A program made the translations under genes and the position numbers. From Flavobacteriales bacterium (GTDB lineage Bacteria > Bacteroidota > Bacteroidia > Flavobacteriales_D > Crocinitomicaceae): a stretch of DNA of 38,786 nt. The stretch lies in contig JADFAL010000113.1 in assembly GCA_015665275.1 (NCBI GenBank), positions 1 to 38,786 on the forward strand, read 5' to 3'. Below, one piece after another: positions 16,613-25,909 of this stretch; the first letter of the stretch is position 1, and each line of letters opens with the position of its first letter. The notes beneath the pieces were generated by a model, which worked only from the letters and a program-made list of their open reading frames with translations, was not told the DNA's origin and searched no databases.

Positions 16613-18211
16613 ATGCAACACTTTATACTTTTGGTACTTACAACTCTAAGCTTTACTAGCTTTGGACAGTTGTCTCTACCTATCGATTTCGAAGGAAATC
16701 CGACAATTTACAACTTCACCAACTTTGATGGTGGAGATGCATCCGTTCTTGCAAATCCTGATATGTCTGGTATTAATACCAGCGCGAACGTTGGACGCAT
16801 GATCAAAAATGCTGGTCAGCCTTGGGGGGGATCTCTTCTTACGATGGACAACCCGATTGACTTTACTACCGATAAGATCTTTACTATGAAAGTATGGTCT
16901 CCAGCAGTTGGTCGTACGGTACTGTTAAAAGTTGAAAACCTTACTAACGGTGCGATTTCCTTTGAGCAGTCATACACATCAACTGTTGCTAACGCATGGG
17001 AAGAAATGACGTTCGATTTTACGGCAATTAATACGGCTGAGTCGTACCAAAAAATTATACTTATCATGGACTTAGGAACTGTGGGAGATGGAACAGCCAA
17101 CTTCACATGGTACTTTGATGATATTGAATTAATTTCTGCAGGTCCAGTATTGGATCAAATTGATCTACCTGTGACATTTGAAGACACCGCTGTAAATTAC
17201 ACTTTGACCGATTTTGGAGGAAATGTGCACCAAATTATTGCAGATCCAACCAACCCGAACAACACTGTTTCTGAAGTAACAAAAGGACAATCCGCTCAAC
17301 TTTGGGCAGGTACTACAGTTAGTACACCCGCTGGACTCGCATCAGCAATTCCATTCTCAGCTACAGATTCTACAATCTCAGTTCGTGTTTGGTCACCTGA
17401 TGCTGGAATTCCAATCCGCTTGAAGGCAGAGGATCACACCAATCCTACGATTTCCGTTGAAACGGAAACAATGACTTCAACTTCCGGGGAATGGGAAACA
17501 ATGATTTTCAACTTCAACAATGAAGTAAACGGAACAGCAGTGATCAACCTTGCAAACACATACGATATGGTTTCGATCTTCTTCAACTTCGGAACAGACG
17601 GAGCTACTGCAGGAGAAAAAATCTACTATTTCGACGATGTACAATTGGGAGCTCCTTGTCAGGCTTCTTCTACAGAAGATGTGGTCGTTTGTGATACTAT
17701 AGCCTACGACTGGAACGGTACAACCTATACAATGGGAGGTACGTATACATACTCCACTCAAAATGCAGGAGAATGTGACAGTACAGCGACATTGAATTTG
17801 ACGTTTGCATCACCTACAACAGCTTCTATTACAGAATCTGTACTGGACACGTACACAGCACCTAGCGGAACTGTTTATACGACTTCAGGGATTTACGAAG
17901 ATACAATCATGAACGTGGCTGGATGTGATTCAATTATCACTATCGATTTGACGGTTCAGTATACAGGAATTAACGAATTTGAATTGGCAGGAGTAACTAT
18001 TGCTCCAAACCCAGCTTCAGATTTCGTAACAATTACAGTTGACGAGGCGTACCTCAGTCAAACCATTTCAGTGATGGACCAGGCAGGTCGCATTGTTATT
18101 GCTATGGACGCAAATGCAATTCAGTCTGACATTGACATCTCAGCATTGAAAGAAGGAATGTATTATGTACGTATTGGAGACCTTAAGGCGGTTAAGTTAC
18201 TCAAAGAGTAG
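16613..18211 (+). CDS. Secreted T9SS type A protein with two carbohydrate-binding-like domains
   Basis: The 532-aa product has a signal peptide ending FTSFGQ. Two related ~150-residue beta-sandwich modules follow (about 23-180 and 186-350). Each starts LPIDFEG / LPVTFED, contains a strand KVWSP / RVWSPDAG, and ends WYFDDIEL / YYFDDVQL, as in glucanase-associated carbohydrate-binding modules. Next come Cys-poor linkers with CDTIAYDWNGTTYT and CDSIITIDL repeats, and a T9SS type A sorting domain from about 455 (IAPNPASDFVTI, GRIVIAM, GMYYVRIGD). It is probably a surface or secreted glycan-binding protein. It is monocistronic, with its own promoter and terminator. Confidence 0.88.
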   Translation: MQHFILLVLTTLSFTSFGQLSLPIDFEGNPTIYNFTNFDGGDASVLANPDMSGINTSANVGRMIKNAGQPWGGSLLTMDNPIDFTTDKIFTMKVWSPAVGRTVLLKVENLTNGAISFEQSYTSTVANAWEEMTFDFTAINTAESYQKIILIMDLGTVGDGTANFTWYFDDIELISAGPVLDQIDLPVTFEDTAVNYTLTDFGGNVHQIIADPTNPNNTVSEVTKGQSAQLWAGTTVSTPAGLASAIPFSATDSTISVRVWSPDAGIPIRLKAEDHTNPTISVETETMTSTSGEWETMIFNFNNEVNGTAVINLANTYDMVSIFFNFGTDGATAGEKIYYFDDVQLGAPCQASSTEDVVVCDTIAYDWNGTTYTMGGTYTYSTQNAGECDSTATLNLTFASPTTASITESVLDTYTAPSGTVYTTSGIYEDTIMNVAGCDSIITIDLTVQYTGINEFELAGVTIAPNPASDFVTITVDEAYLSQTISVMDQAGRIVIAMDANAIQSDIDISALKEGMYYVRIGDLKAVKLLKE

Positions 18212-18237
18212 TTAGACCTTGGCTTAAATTTAGGGTG

Positions 18238-18266
18238 AAGGGTTTCCGAAAGGGAGCCCTTTTTTT
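18238..18266 (+). terminator. Rho-independent terminator of the T9SS gene
   Basis: AAGGGTTTCC pairs with GGGAGCCCTT around a GAAA tetraloop, followed by a run of seven T. Confidence 0.92.
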
Positions 18267-18309
18267 GTGCAAAATAGTGAACCAATGCATCCTCATGGTG
18301 TATCTATAA

Positions 18310-20287
18310 TTGAAAACACTTGTGATGGTTCGAAACGTATCGAGACTTTTATTCCTTAGCCTATTATTCGTAGTTGGTTCAACACTCTCGTATGCACAAG
18401 ATTCATTGGTTTGGGGGCTCCATGGTAAAACAGTTCATCTTTCCAGAATCACAGAGGTAGACATTTTTGCGAATGGAGATGTTGCATTTTGTGGATCGCA
18501 CGATAGCCTAATCACTTTCGGGGATTACTCGTTTCGAGGACCAAAACCTAAAGGAGCGACTGGGGCTACCTCATCCAGTTTGTTTATTGGAAGATGTTCA
18601 GCAGATAAAGAAATTCAATGGATACATTCATTTGCAGTTGCTGACGCCGGTTTGTACATGCACGATATGAAGTTAGACGTGCACGATAACATCTGGATCA
18701 CAGCGAGTGCTGAAGGCAACATTGAATTTATAAACGGTGAAACAGCAGTGCTTCAGGGTACGGGCGTACTTCTTGCCAAAATCAATCCAAGTGGAGAACT
18801 ACTTTTAGGTAAAACATACAGCGGTCTTGGAACGCGTTTACACAATTATCATGTCTTGCCTCGAGACGACGGAAAATGCTACTTCATGGGAAATCATGGC
18901 GGTGGAACTTTTGGTGAATCTAAAATTCCCGGCGGATCATCCGGTCAATATTCGGAATATATTGCCTTGGTCGATTCAGACGGGACACCTCTTTGGGGGA
19001 AATCCATCGGAGGCGCTGGAGGTGCCGTAACAGCGAGTGACTTTACCTACGATTACGAAGGAAACTTGCTCATTTCTGGTAATTACCGATACATAAATAC
19101 ACCGAATATTATCGAAGAAGGAACCGACAACCCAAAAGAGAAAATCGATGGCGGAACACAAATGTCGGCGGGTAATGTTGGAGGAAGTGTGCGTCCCGTA
19201 GGATCAACAGGCGGACAAATTCATCCATTTATTGGCAAGTACGATCCGAACACCGGAGAACCGAATGAGGTGCATTGCTATTTAGGAGGAGCTGGTGGCG
19301 CAACATCATCTATGATCGCTGATGATAAAGGAAACATCTATGTAGGCCTCAGTATTTATGGCAGCGGACTAAATATCAAAGGAACCTTCATTCCCGGAAA
19401 AGGAAACAAAACCATGGCCATTGTGAAATTGAATAAAAACTGGGAAGTCGATTGGTTTAAATCTTTTGATGCTCCTGGTTCGTCAAACTATGCGGATGAC
19501 TTATGTTTGGATGGAAACAAATTGTACGCAGCGACCATGGTGTCACAAGGAAGATTCAAAGCAGACAAAATTGACTTTACGACAAATGGGGTTGTGGAGC
19601 GGAGCCATCTTACGTTTGAATGCAAATACTGGTTATTGCGAATGGTCGGATCAATGGGAAGTGGGCAGAACCTTGTGCGTAGCGATGAAAGATGGTGAAG
19701 GATATGCTGGCGGATGGTTTCATTATGCCACCAAAGTTGGAAGAGACCGAATGGAGACACCAAACCATGGACAATTTAACGCTGTTTTGGCGCGCATTGG
19801 TAAGGCTGAAGAAGAAAAAGAACTGCTAGCACAAATGAACCGTTTTGTTGCGCAGCCATTACCAGAAACAAAACCAACTCCTGATCTAAACGGTAGACCT
19901 ACAATACCGTTTCCCTCGGAACCTGCATTGTCTGATAAACGAAGAGAGATTCGAACGTCGGAGACGCAGCACCGATTGGAGGTCAGGTCAGAAACCATCA
20001 AAATTGAAGTCTGGGACAACCGGCAAGTAGATGGAGACATCATTTCGTTGAAATATAACGGAACATGGATTCTGGAAGATTATCGATTGCGTCGCAAACC
20101 GCACATCATTGAAATTGCCGTTATTCCTGGTCAACCGAATTTTATTGAAATGTACTCAGAAGATGTTGGAAGCATCCCTCCTACCACCACCCAAATCAAT
20201 ATCGATGATGGAAATGCCATTCAAAGCATCTCTTTACGATCAACCCCGGAAATGAATGGGGTGATTGAGGTTTTTTGGGAGAATTGA
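18310..20287 (+). pseudogene. Secreted beta-propeller-like protein, broken by a +1 frameshift
   Basis: The first frame (18310-19698) gives a signal peptide ending TLSYAQ and repeated strands typical of a secreted propeller (DVHDNIWITASAEGNIEF, DYEGNLLISGNYRY, DDKGNIYVGLSIYG). The second frame, ending at 20287, continues LWSGAILRLNANTGYCEW and ends in a domain seen in Bacteroidota surface proteins (IKIEVWDNRQVDGDIISL, PPTTTQINIDDG). Removing one G from GGGG at 19588-19591 joins the frames seamlessly as ..DFTTNG-LWSGAILRL.., giving about 658 aa. Start is TTG 18310 (MKTL) or ATG 18325. Either a true null allele, a phase-variable tract or an assembly indel. The tract is short, so the last is quite possible. 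Confidence 0.85.
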
Positions 20288-20301
20288 TTCTTAACTTTTT
20301 A

Positions 20302-21459
20302 CTAGTTAAAAACCACCTTATCCGAATGCAATACGTTTCCATGTCGCACTACCTGATACAAATACGTTCCTGAAGGCAAGCCATTTCGATTGAACTTCAT
20401 TTCGCCATTCTCTGTTGCTGCTCGTCCTACTTGCTGCCCAGTCATGTCGTACATCACAATTTCAAAGTGCTGCAGCACTTCGGATTTGAAATTAATATAA
20501 TCAATGGCTGGAGACGGATATGCTTTAAATTGTTCTATAGAAAACTCTTCTGCACTCGCGAATTGATCGAACTCCCAAAAATCACCAAAATTGGTTCCGT
20601 TTGTTCCGAGTCCCATATAACAACGATCGCCTATTTTGGCTTTTACCGCCCATCTTCTTTTAGCAAACGGATAGTCAGGTAGTTCTTCCCATAAATCAAG
20701 ACTAGGATTGTAGCGCCATACTTCCGGATACATATCGCCCCAACCCAAATAGCCACCAATGTAGTATCCGTATCCATTTTGAGAAAGTCCTATATTGTTA
20801 TTAGGCGCTGTTCCGGGAAAATTAGCCTTTGCCGTCCAAGCGCTGATAGACGGATCAAATTCGTAAAAGGAAAATCCGATTTTATAATATCCTTTCCCGT
20901 CAACAACAAAGGTTCCGTTTCTGTGTCCAACATTGGAAGGCATAGCACATACCACACTCCAAGAGTCAAAAGCAGGATCATACATATACAAGGAATCGGT
21001 CGCGCTCAAATAGCTCGGGTAGTATCCTTTTCCATCAATTACAAATGGATCGGTGTTCGTAAACCAATCTCCGGGAGCATTGGATAATTGTGTCCAAATA
21101 TTCGTTGTTGGATCATAGCAGAAGTGTGTTGCATTACTCCATTGCCCCATTCCTACATACGCTTTACCATCTATAGCAATGGCGGTTAAATCCTGATCGC
21201 CGTTTGAATTATTCCCAATGTAATCTGCTTTTTGCGCCCAACTATTTGTGGCAGGATCGTATGCCCACCATTCTGCGTACCATTCATCCGAGCCATCTCC
21301 ATTTAAATGACCAGTTCCAGCATAAACTCTATTGCCTAGTCCAATGGCAACACCTCGGTGACGCCCGAAACTTCCGAAGTCGGCTTTTCGCGACCAATAA
21401 TTGGCATATGTAAATTGTGTCCCACAGATGAGGACTATAAAGAGTAGTAGTGTTTTCAA
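20302..21459 (-). CDS. Kelch-repeat secreted protein with T9SS type A sorting domain
   Basis: The 385-aa product starts at a TTG (no ATG fits) with signal peptide MKTLLLFIVLICGTQFTYA. Residues 25-300 are about six kelch-like repeats, each with an AI..KAYVGMG-type turn and a YDPATNSW-type end (AYDPATNSWAQK, CYDPTTNIWTQL, MYDPAFDSWSV, EFDPSISAWTAK, RYNPSLDLWEEL), forming one propeller. The C-terminal ~75 residues (KAYPSPAIDYINF, MYDMTGQQV, GTYLYQVVRHG, KVVFN) are a type A sorting domain. It is convergent with the frameshifted gene, 14 bp between stops. Probably a surface binding protein. Confidence 0.87.
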   Translation of the reverse strand: MKTLLLFIVLICGTQFTYANYWSRKADFGSFGRHRGVAIGLGNRVYAGTGHLNGDGSDEWYAEWWAYDPATNSWAQKADYIGNNSNGDQDLTAIAIDGKAYVGMGQWSNATHFCYDPTTNIWTQLSNAPGDWFTNTDPFVIDGKGYYPSYLSATDSLYMYDPAFDSWSVVCAMPSNVGHRNGTFVVDGKGYYKIGFSFYEFDPSISAWTAKANFPGTAPNNNIGLSQNGYGYYIGGYLGWGDMYPEVWRYNPSLDLWEELPDYPFAKRRWAVKAKIGDRCYMGLGTNGTNFGDFWEFDQFASAEEFSIEQFKAYPSPAIDYINFKSEVLQHFEIVMYDMTGQQVGRAATENGEMKFNRNGLPSGTYLYQVVRHGNVLHSDKVVFN

Positions 21460-21640
21460 AATGTAAGCGTTAGGGCAGTAAATTACACAAAAGCATTGGA
21501 TTAAACCGACTTATATGAACCAATTCACTGCGCGGATGAAGATTTGTCTAAAGAAAATTTACACTCTTTTACACTTATTCACGTGTCGTATCAAAAGCAA
21601 TAACAATATTTGAATCAAGTTTAATAGACAATCCAACAAC

Positions 21641-22558
21641 ATGATTAAAATTCCATTTCTAGTTACCCCCCTTGCGTTATCGCTTATCTTCTCAGCTTGT
21701 TCTCAAGAGATTAAAAATGAACCTAAGGAAACTGACAAGAAAGAAGTCGAGGCTACAACTGAAGATGAAAGCCCGTATTCCAAAGCACATGAATACGGTG
21801 GTTGGTACTGTCCAGACAATTTTGGGTTTGAGCCTGTGGACATCACGAAACTTGATCAAGTACCAGTTGTAAGTGGAAGAATGCCTCAGAAATGGGAGGC
21901 GCAAAGCGGTTTATCATTGATGTATTTAGATCCTGTAAAATTCCCACAAGCAAAAGCCTTGGATATTGAACTTCCAGCTTTGGCTTACGTAGATCATCCA
22001 TACGCCGACATGAAGGAATTGGCTGTAATTATTCAGGCATTTGTTGCCGATGAAGACACCATTGTTGGATATCGATTCCCAAATGGCGGAAACGGATCGG
22101 CTTGGTACGGGCAGGTTGATTTCCTTTCGGATGAAGAAATTACAGGACTTGAACCAGCTCCATTTGTTTATGAGGAATTCACTATAAAAGCGACAAAGAA
22201 GGAAGTTTGGAAAGCTTTCACAAAGTCTGATTTTGCTAAAGATCTCGCCAATCAATTCAAGGAAAAGAAAATGACCAAGTCGGATTGGTACGATGGACTG
22301 GATATCAACCTGAAGTACTCCAAAGAAAACGATATGGGAACAGGATATGTTGCCAACGTTTGGGGGAATCTGTACATGCACATTGACTATATCATTGATG
22401 GTCATCATTCATCCTACAAGTTTATGGTATCTGAAGACGCAGAATCCGGAGAATGTACTATTTCATTCGTTGCCGGCCCTTACCCTGATTCCATTGAAGA
22501 AGAAACAGCCAAGTGGCAAGAATGGGCAGATAAATTGAAGGATGATGCTGGGTGCTAA
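21641..22558 (+). CDS. Lipoprotein with C-terminal SRPBCC-like domain
   Basis: The 305-aa product begins with a signal peptide ending LIFSAC, a slightly atypical lipobox, then an acidic/lysine linker. A middle region (50-175) contains GGWYCPDNFGFEPVD and YRFPNGGNGSAWYG. The last ~125 residues start YEEFTIKATKKEVWKAFT and continue with NLYMHIDYIIDGHHSSYKF and WQEWADKLK, the layout of SRPBCC/START-type domains where a strand is followed by 'vW.a.t'. Ligand and role are unknown. The next gene begins 25 bp after its stop, so they may be co-transcribed. AATATTTG, one mismatch from the -7 consensus, lies 28 bp before the ATG. Confidence 0.78.
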   Translation: MIKIPFLVTPLALSLIFSACSQEIKNEPKETDKKEVEATTEDESPYSKAHEYGGWYCPDNFGFEPVDITKLDQVPVVSGRMPQKWEAQSGLSLMYLDPVKFPQAKALDIELPALAYVDHPYADMKELAVIIQAFVADEDTIVGYRFPNGGNGSAWYGQVDFLSDEEITGLEPAPFVYEEFTIKATKKEVWKAFTKSDFAKDLANQFKEKKMTKSDWYDGLDINLKYSKENDMGTGYVANVWGNLYMHIDYIIDGHHSSYKFMVSEDAESGECTISFVAGPYPDSIEEETAKWQEWADKLKDDAGC

Positions 22559-22583
22559 AGATTAAAATCAGTATCTTAAGGAC

Positions 22584-23515
22584 TTGAGGTCCCTGCTACT
22601 GCTTTTTTTAATTTTTGCATGCTTGCGTAACGGAAGTGCACAAGATGGAGCAACCGATTGCAATCCTCCACCGAAAAATGGATACTGGGTCTATTTAGGA
22701 AAGGATCGGCCTGAGATGGATTATCCTGCGGAGGGAAAAATAGAAGAAGGAAATTACGTCAAAAATAGAAAAGTAGGCGTTTGGATCAAATATTATAACG
22801 ATGGGCTTACTCCTAAATTGAAAGGGGAATACAAGAACAATCGTCCATACGGTAAGTACACGAAGTTCTTTCCTGACGGAAGTATCAGCGAAATTGGGAC
22901 TTTTAATAAAGGGCACTACGTCGATACTGTACATCGGTATTTGGAAAATGGTCTGATCCGATTTATTGGAATCTATGACAAAGAAGGTAAGTCTACAGTG
23001 GATTCATTTTTCTACTACCAGGATAATAAATGTCTAGATTTTTATGTGTGTATAGGAGTTCACCTCGCTCTGTGGAAACCATCATCTATTCGACAGATAG
23101 CTGTAATAAAATAGATTCCATAGAACATAGACCAATACCTGCATCACCTGGCTGCGGTCCCAACATAAAACCAGTAAATCCTGAGAATCCATTAATTTAT
23201 GAGGAATCTGTGAATAATATCTTTACGCTGGATTCAATTTCAATTCATAATAATTGGATGAATGTGCACGAAATAGATTTGGACAGTGAAAAAGACTCCT
23301 TACCAACTGTAAATTCTGTGCAAATAAAAAGCAGCTCTCTTAAAAAAGAAGGCTATATGAAGCTTTACAACAAGAATGACGAGATATTCCTTGACGGAAA
23401 TTTCCAAAATAATCAACTATGGGATGGGAAGGTATACATCTATGACGAGGACGGTATTTTGCTTCGGGTCAAGGTGTATAAGAAAGGGCAATATCATTCC
23501 GACGGGCAATTGTAA
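22584..23515 (+). pseudogene. MORN-repeat-type secreted protein, frameshifted paralogue
   Basis: Two overlapping frames make one gene. The first (22584-23114, TTG start, signal peptide ending RNGSAQ) contains toxin-antitoxin/MORN-like motifs NGYWVYLGKDRPEMDYP, GVWIKYYNDG, GKYTKFFPDG and RYLENGLIRFIG. The second (to 23515) ends GYMKLYNKNDEIFLDGNF and YDEDGILLRVKVYKKGQYH. The intact paralogue just downstream carries both halves in one frame. The shift falls around 23045-23065, near a TGTGTGTA tract. There is no ATG start, so expression is doubtful. Its last codon abuts the ATG of the paralogue. Alternatively an ATG at 23030 re-initiates a separate C-terminal piece. Confidence 0.75.
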
Positions 23516-24247
23516 ATGAAAACATTGCTACTTATAATATCATCCCTTCTAATTGCATCGGTTGCATTGGCGCAGAACGACACCATCAATCAAATTGATG
23601 ATCAGGGGCGTAAACAAGGCTTGTGGGTTTATTACGGAAAAGATAGACCTGAAATGGGGTATCCCAAGGATGGAAAAATAGAAGAAGGTTCATACAAAGA
23701 CAATCGGAAAGAAGGAATCTGGATCAAGTATTACTATGACGGAAAAACACCTAAATTAAGGGGCACCTATCATAATAACAGACCCTCGGGACCTTATCAG
23801 AAGTTTAATAAAGAAGGTATTTTAGTTGAGGAAGGCACCTTCACTAAATCAAGACCCCTGGGAAATCTTCGAGGCAGCATTCTGGAAAAATCGGATTGTA
23901 GCTGGTCAACAACTGAAAAGAGAGATTCTCTCGGACTAAGCTTTCTCCACCCCATTTACCAAATTGATACTAGTAGCATTGAAAGAGATCCATTCCTTTT
24001 GCAGGAAGTGTATCAATCCATAGAAAAAGATTCAATACTCTCTTCATGTGTACAATGCGTTCACAAGCAACCGAAAAAGAATGGATATCAAAAATTATAC
24101 AATGAGCAACATGAAATTCTGATTGATGGAAATTTCAAGAACTATCAGTTCTGGGAAGGCAAAGTATACACCTACGATGAAGACGGCATTCTATTGAAAG
24201 TTAAAGTCTATAAAAAAGGGCGATACCATTCAGACGGGCAACTGTAA
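23516..24247 (+). CDS. MORN-repeat-type secreted protein, intact paralogue
   Basis: The 243-aa product has a signal peptide MKTLLLIISSLLIASVALAQ, then repeats of the MORN/toxin-antitoxin YwqK type: KQGLWVYYGKDRPEMGYP, KEGIWIKYYYDGKTPKLRG and SGPYQKFNKEGILVEEGTF. The C-terminal half (KNGYQKLYNEQHEILIDGNF, YDEDGILLKVKVYKKG) matches the preceding broken gene. It lacks about 60 residues of the middle region present in the first copy (RYLENG...FYYQDN), so the pair has diverged by deletion. Its ATG directly follows the TAA of the first copy. Repeats probably form a beta-hairpin stack. Role unknown. Confidence 0.8.
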   Translation: MKTLLLIISSLLIASVALAQNDTINQIDDQGRKQGLWVYYGKDRPEMGYPKDGKIEEGSYKDNRKEGIWIKYYYDGKTPKLRGTYHNNRPSGPYQKFNKEGILVEEGTFTKSRPLGNLRGSILEKSDCSWSTTEKRDSLGLSFLHPIYQIDTSSIERDPFLLQEVYQSIEKDSILSSCVQCVHKQPKKNGYQKLYNEQHEILIDGNFKNYQFWEGKVYTYDEDGILLKVKVYKKGRYHSDGQL

Positions 24248-24252
24248 GACAT

Positions 24253-24287
24253 AAAAAACCCTGACGATCTTATTAGATGTCAGGGTT
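24253..24287 (-). terminator. Bidirectional terminator of gdhA and the MORN genes (CCCTGAC family)
   Basis: This is the second copy of the AACCCTGAC..GTCAGGGTT hairpin. The apical stem is ATCT/AGAT with an AATA loop. The T tract is strong in the minus direction (end of gdhA) and weak in the plus direction. Confidence 0.88.
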
Positions 24288-24310
24288 CGATATTTTAAAT
24301 AGAATGGTTC

Positions 24311-25663
24311 TTACACCAACCCTTGATCGATCATTGCATCTGCTACCTTAACGAAACCAGCTACATTGGCTCCTTTCACGTAGTCGATTGATCCATCGTC
24401 GTTTTTACCATATTTCACACAAGCTTCGTGGATTGAAACCATAATAGAGTGAAGCTTCTGATCTACTTCTTCTCGCGACCAGTTCATTCGTAGTGAATTC
24501 TGAGACATTTCCAATCCTGAAGTTGCTACACCTCCAGCGTTTGACGCTTTTCCTGGTGAGAACAATACTCCAGCTTCTTGGAACGCTGCAATTGCTTCAG
24601 GAGTACAAGGCATGTTTGCGCCTTCAGCTACTGCCATTACACCATTGTCTACCAACATTTGTGCTTCGTCTCCGTTCAATTCATTTTGAGTTGCACATGG
24701 AAGTGCCACATCTACTTTTTGAGACCAAGGACGATCACCTGCGAAGAATTCGAATCCAAATTTGTCTGCCAATTCTTTCACACGTCCACGACGTACATTT
24801 TTCAAATCCATTAAGAAATCCAAATGCTCCGAGTGGAAACCGTCTGCTGCGTAAACATATCCTGACGAATCAGAAACTGTCACAACTTTACCTCCAAGGT
24901 GAATCACCTTCTCAAGAGCATATTGTGCTACGTTACCTGAACCAGAAATCGCAACCGTTTTCCCTTTGAAGCTGTCATCTTTCGTCGCTAACATTTCCTG
25001 TGCAAAGTAAACTGTTCCGTAACCTGTAGCTTCCGGACGAATCAATGATCCTCCCCAGTTCAATCCTTTACCTGTCAAAACACCTGTAAACTCGTTACGC
25101 AAACGTTTGTACTGACCGAACATGTATCCGATCTCACGACCTCCAACGCCGATATCACCAGCAGGCACATCTGTATCCGGCCCAATGTGGCGTTGCAATT
25201 CCGTCATGAATGACTGACAGAACTTCATTACTTCATTATCTGATTTTCCTTTCGGGTTAAAATCAGAACCTCCTTTACCACCTCCCATTGGAAGTGTAGT
25301 CAACGAGTTTTTAAAAATTTGCTCGAATCCAAGAAATTTTAAAATCGATAAGTTCACCGATGGGTGAAAACGCAAACCTCCTTTGTACGGTCCAATTGCT
25401 GAATTGAATTCAACACGGTACCCACGGTTTATTTGAACCTCACCATTGTCGTCCAACCATGGTACGCGGAACATAATTACGCGTTCTGGCTCAACAATGC
25501 GATCCAAAATTTTCACTTGTTTGTACTTTGGAGTTTCTTCAATCACAGGGATTACTGCCTCTGCTACTTCGTGCACTGCCTGTAAAAATTCCGTCTCGTG
25601 ACCTTGAGTTGCCTTCACTTTTTCCATGAAAGCATCTATCTGAGCTTGATATTTATTTGACAT
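24311..25663 (-). CDS. gdhA: Glutamate dehydrogenase (NADP-type)
   Basis: The 450-aa product matches hexameric bacterial NADP-dependent GDH in length and motifs: [41 protein letters not shown] with the catalytic Lys, [20 protein letters not shown], and the dinucleotide-binding [13 protein letters not shown] near residue 240. It interconverts 2-oxoglutarate plus ammonium and glutamate, mainly in the assimilatory direction. The gene is monocistronic. TACTTTTG is 23 bp before the ATG and the CCCTGAC-family terminator follows. Nothing odd is seen. Confidence 0.97.
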   Translation of the reverse strand: MSNKYQAQIDAFMEKVKATQGHETEFLQAVHEVAEAVIPVIEETPKYKQVKILDRIVEPERVIMFRVPWLDDNGEVQINRGYRVEFNSAIGPYKGGLRFHPSVNLSILKFLGFEQIFKNSLTTLPMGGGKGGSDFNPKGKSDNEVMKFCQSFMTELQRHIGPDTDVPAGDIGVGGREIGYMFGQYKRLRNEFTGVLTGKGLNWGGSLIRPEATGYGTVYFAQEMLATKDDSFKGKTVAISGSGNVAQYALEKVIHLGGKVVTVSDSSGYVYAADGFHSEHLDFLMDLKNVRRGRVKELADKFGFEFFAGDRPWSQKVDVALPCATQNELNGDEAQMLVDNGVMAVAEGANMPCTPEAIAAFQEAGVLFSPGKASNAGGVATSGLEMSQNSLRMNWSREEVDQKLHSIMVSIHEACVKYGKNDDGSIDYVKGANVAGFVKVADAMIDQGLV

Positions 25664-25686
25664 TAGAAATGTTTTAAGTCGAGCGA

Positions 25687-25694
25687 CAAAAGTA
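25687..25694 (-). promoter_or_regulatory. gdhA promoter -7 box (TACTTTTG)
   Basis: This is an exact TAnnTTTG match on the minus strand, 23 bp before ATG 25663. A possible -33 TTG lies 23 bp further upstream, a rather long spacer. Confidence 0.55.
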
Positions 25695-25795
25695 ATTAAT
25701 TTTTAAGATCAGGATTCCAATATGCAATCGATATTTGGAATGCTAAAGTCTACAGTTCAGAAGGTCTAAATTTCGCAAACGGGCTGGGGATTCCG

Positions 25796-25803
25796 TATCT
25801 TTG
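25796..25803 (+). promoter_or_regulatory. Promoter -7 box (TATCTTTG) of the large T9SS type B gene
   Basis: This is an exact TAnnTTTG match with TTTCG 20 bp upstream as a weak -33. It gives a long leader of about 100 nt before ATG 25910, which contains a 17-codon ORF (25817-25870). Confidence 0.55.
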
Positions 25804-25909
25804 TGCCTATCAACAGATGCTAAAAATACCTTTCCTACCAGAGCAACTATTTGATTGGCTTCTCGTCTAAGAGACAACAATCGACAAAAGATTTACTACA
25901 ACTAGCGAT

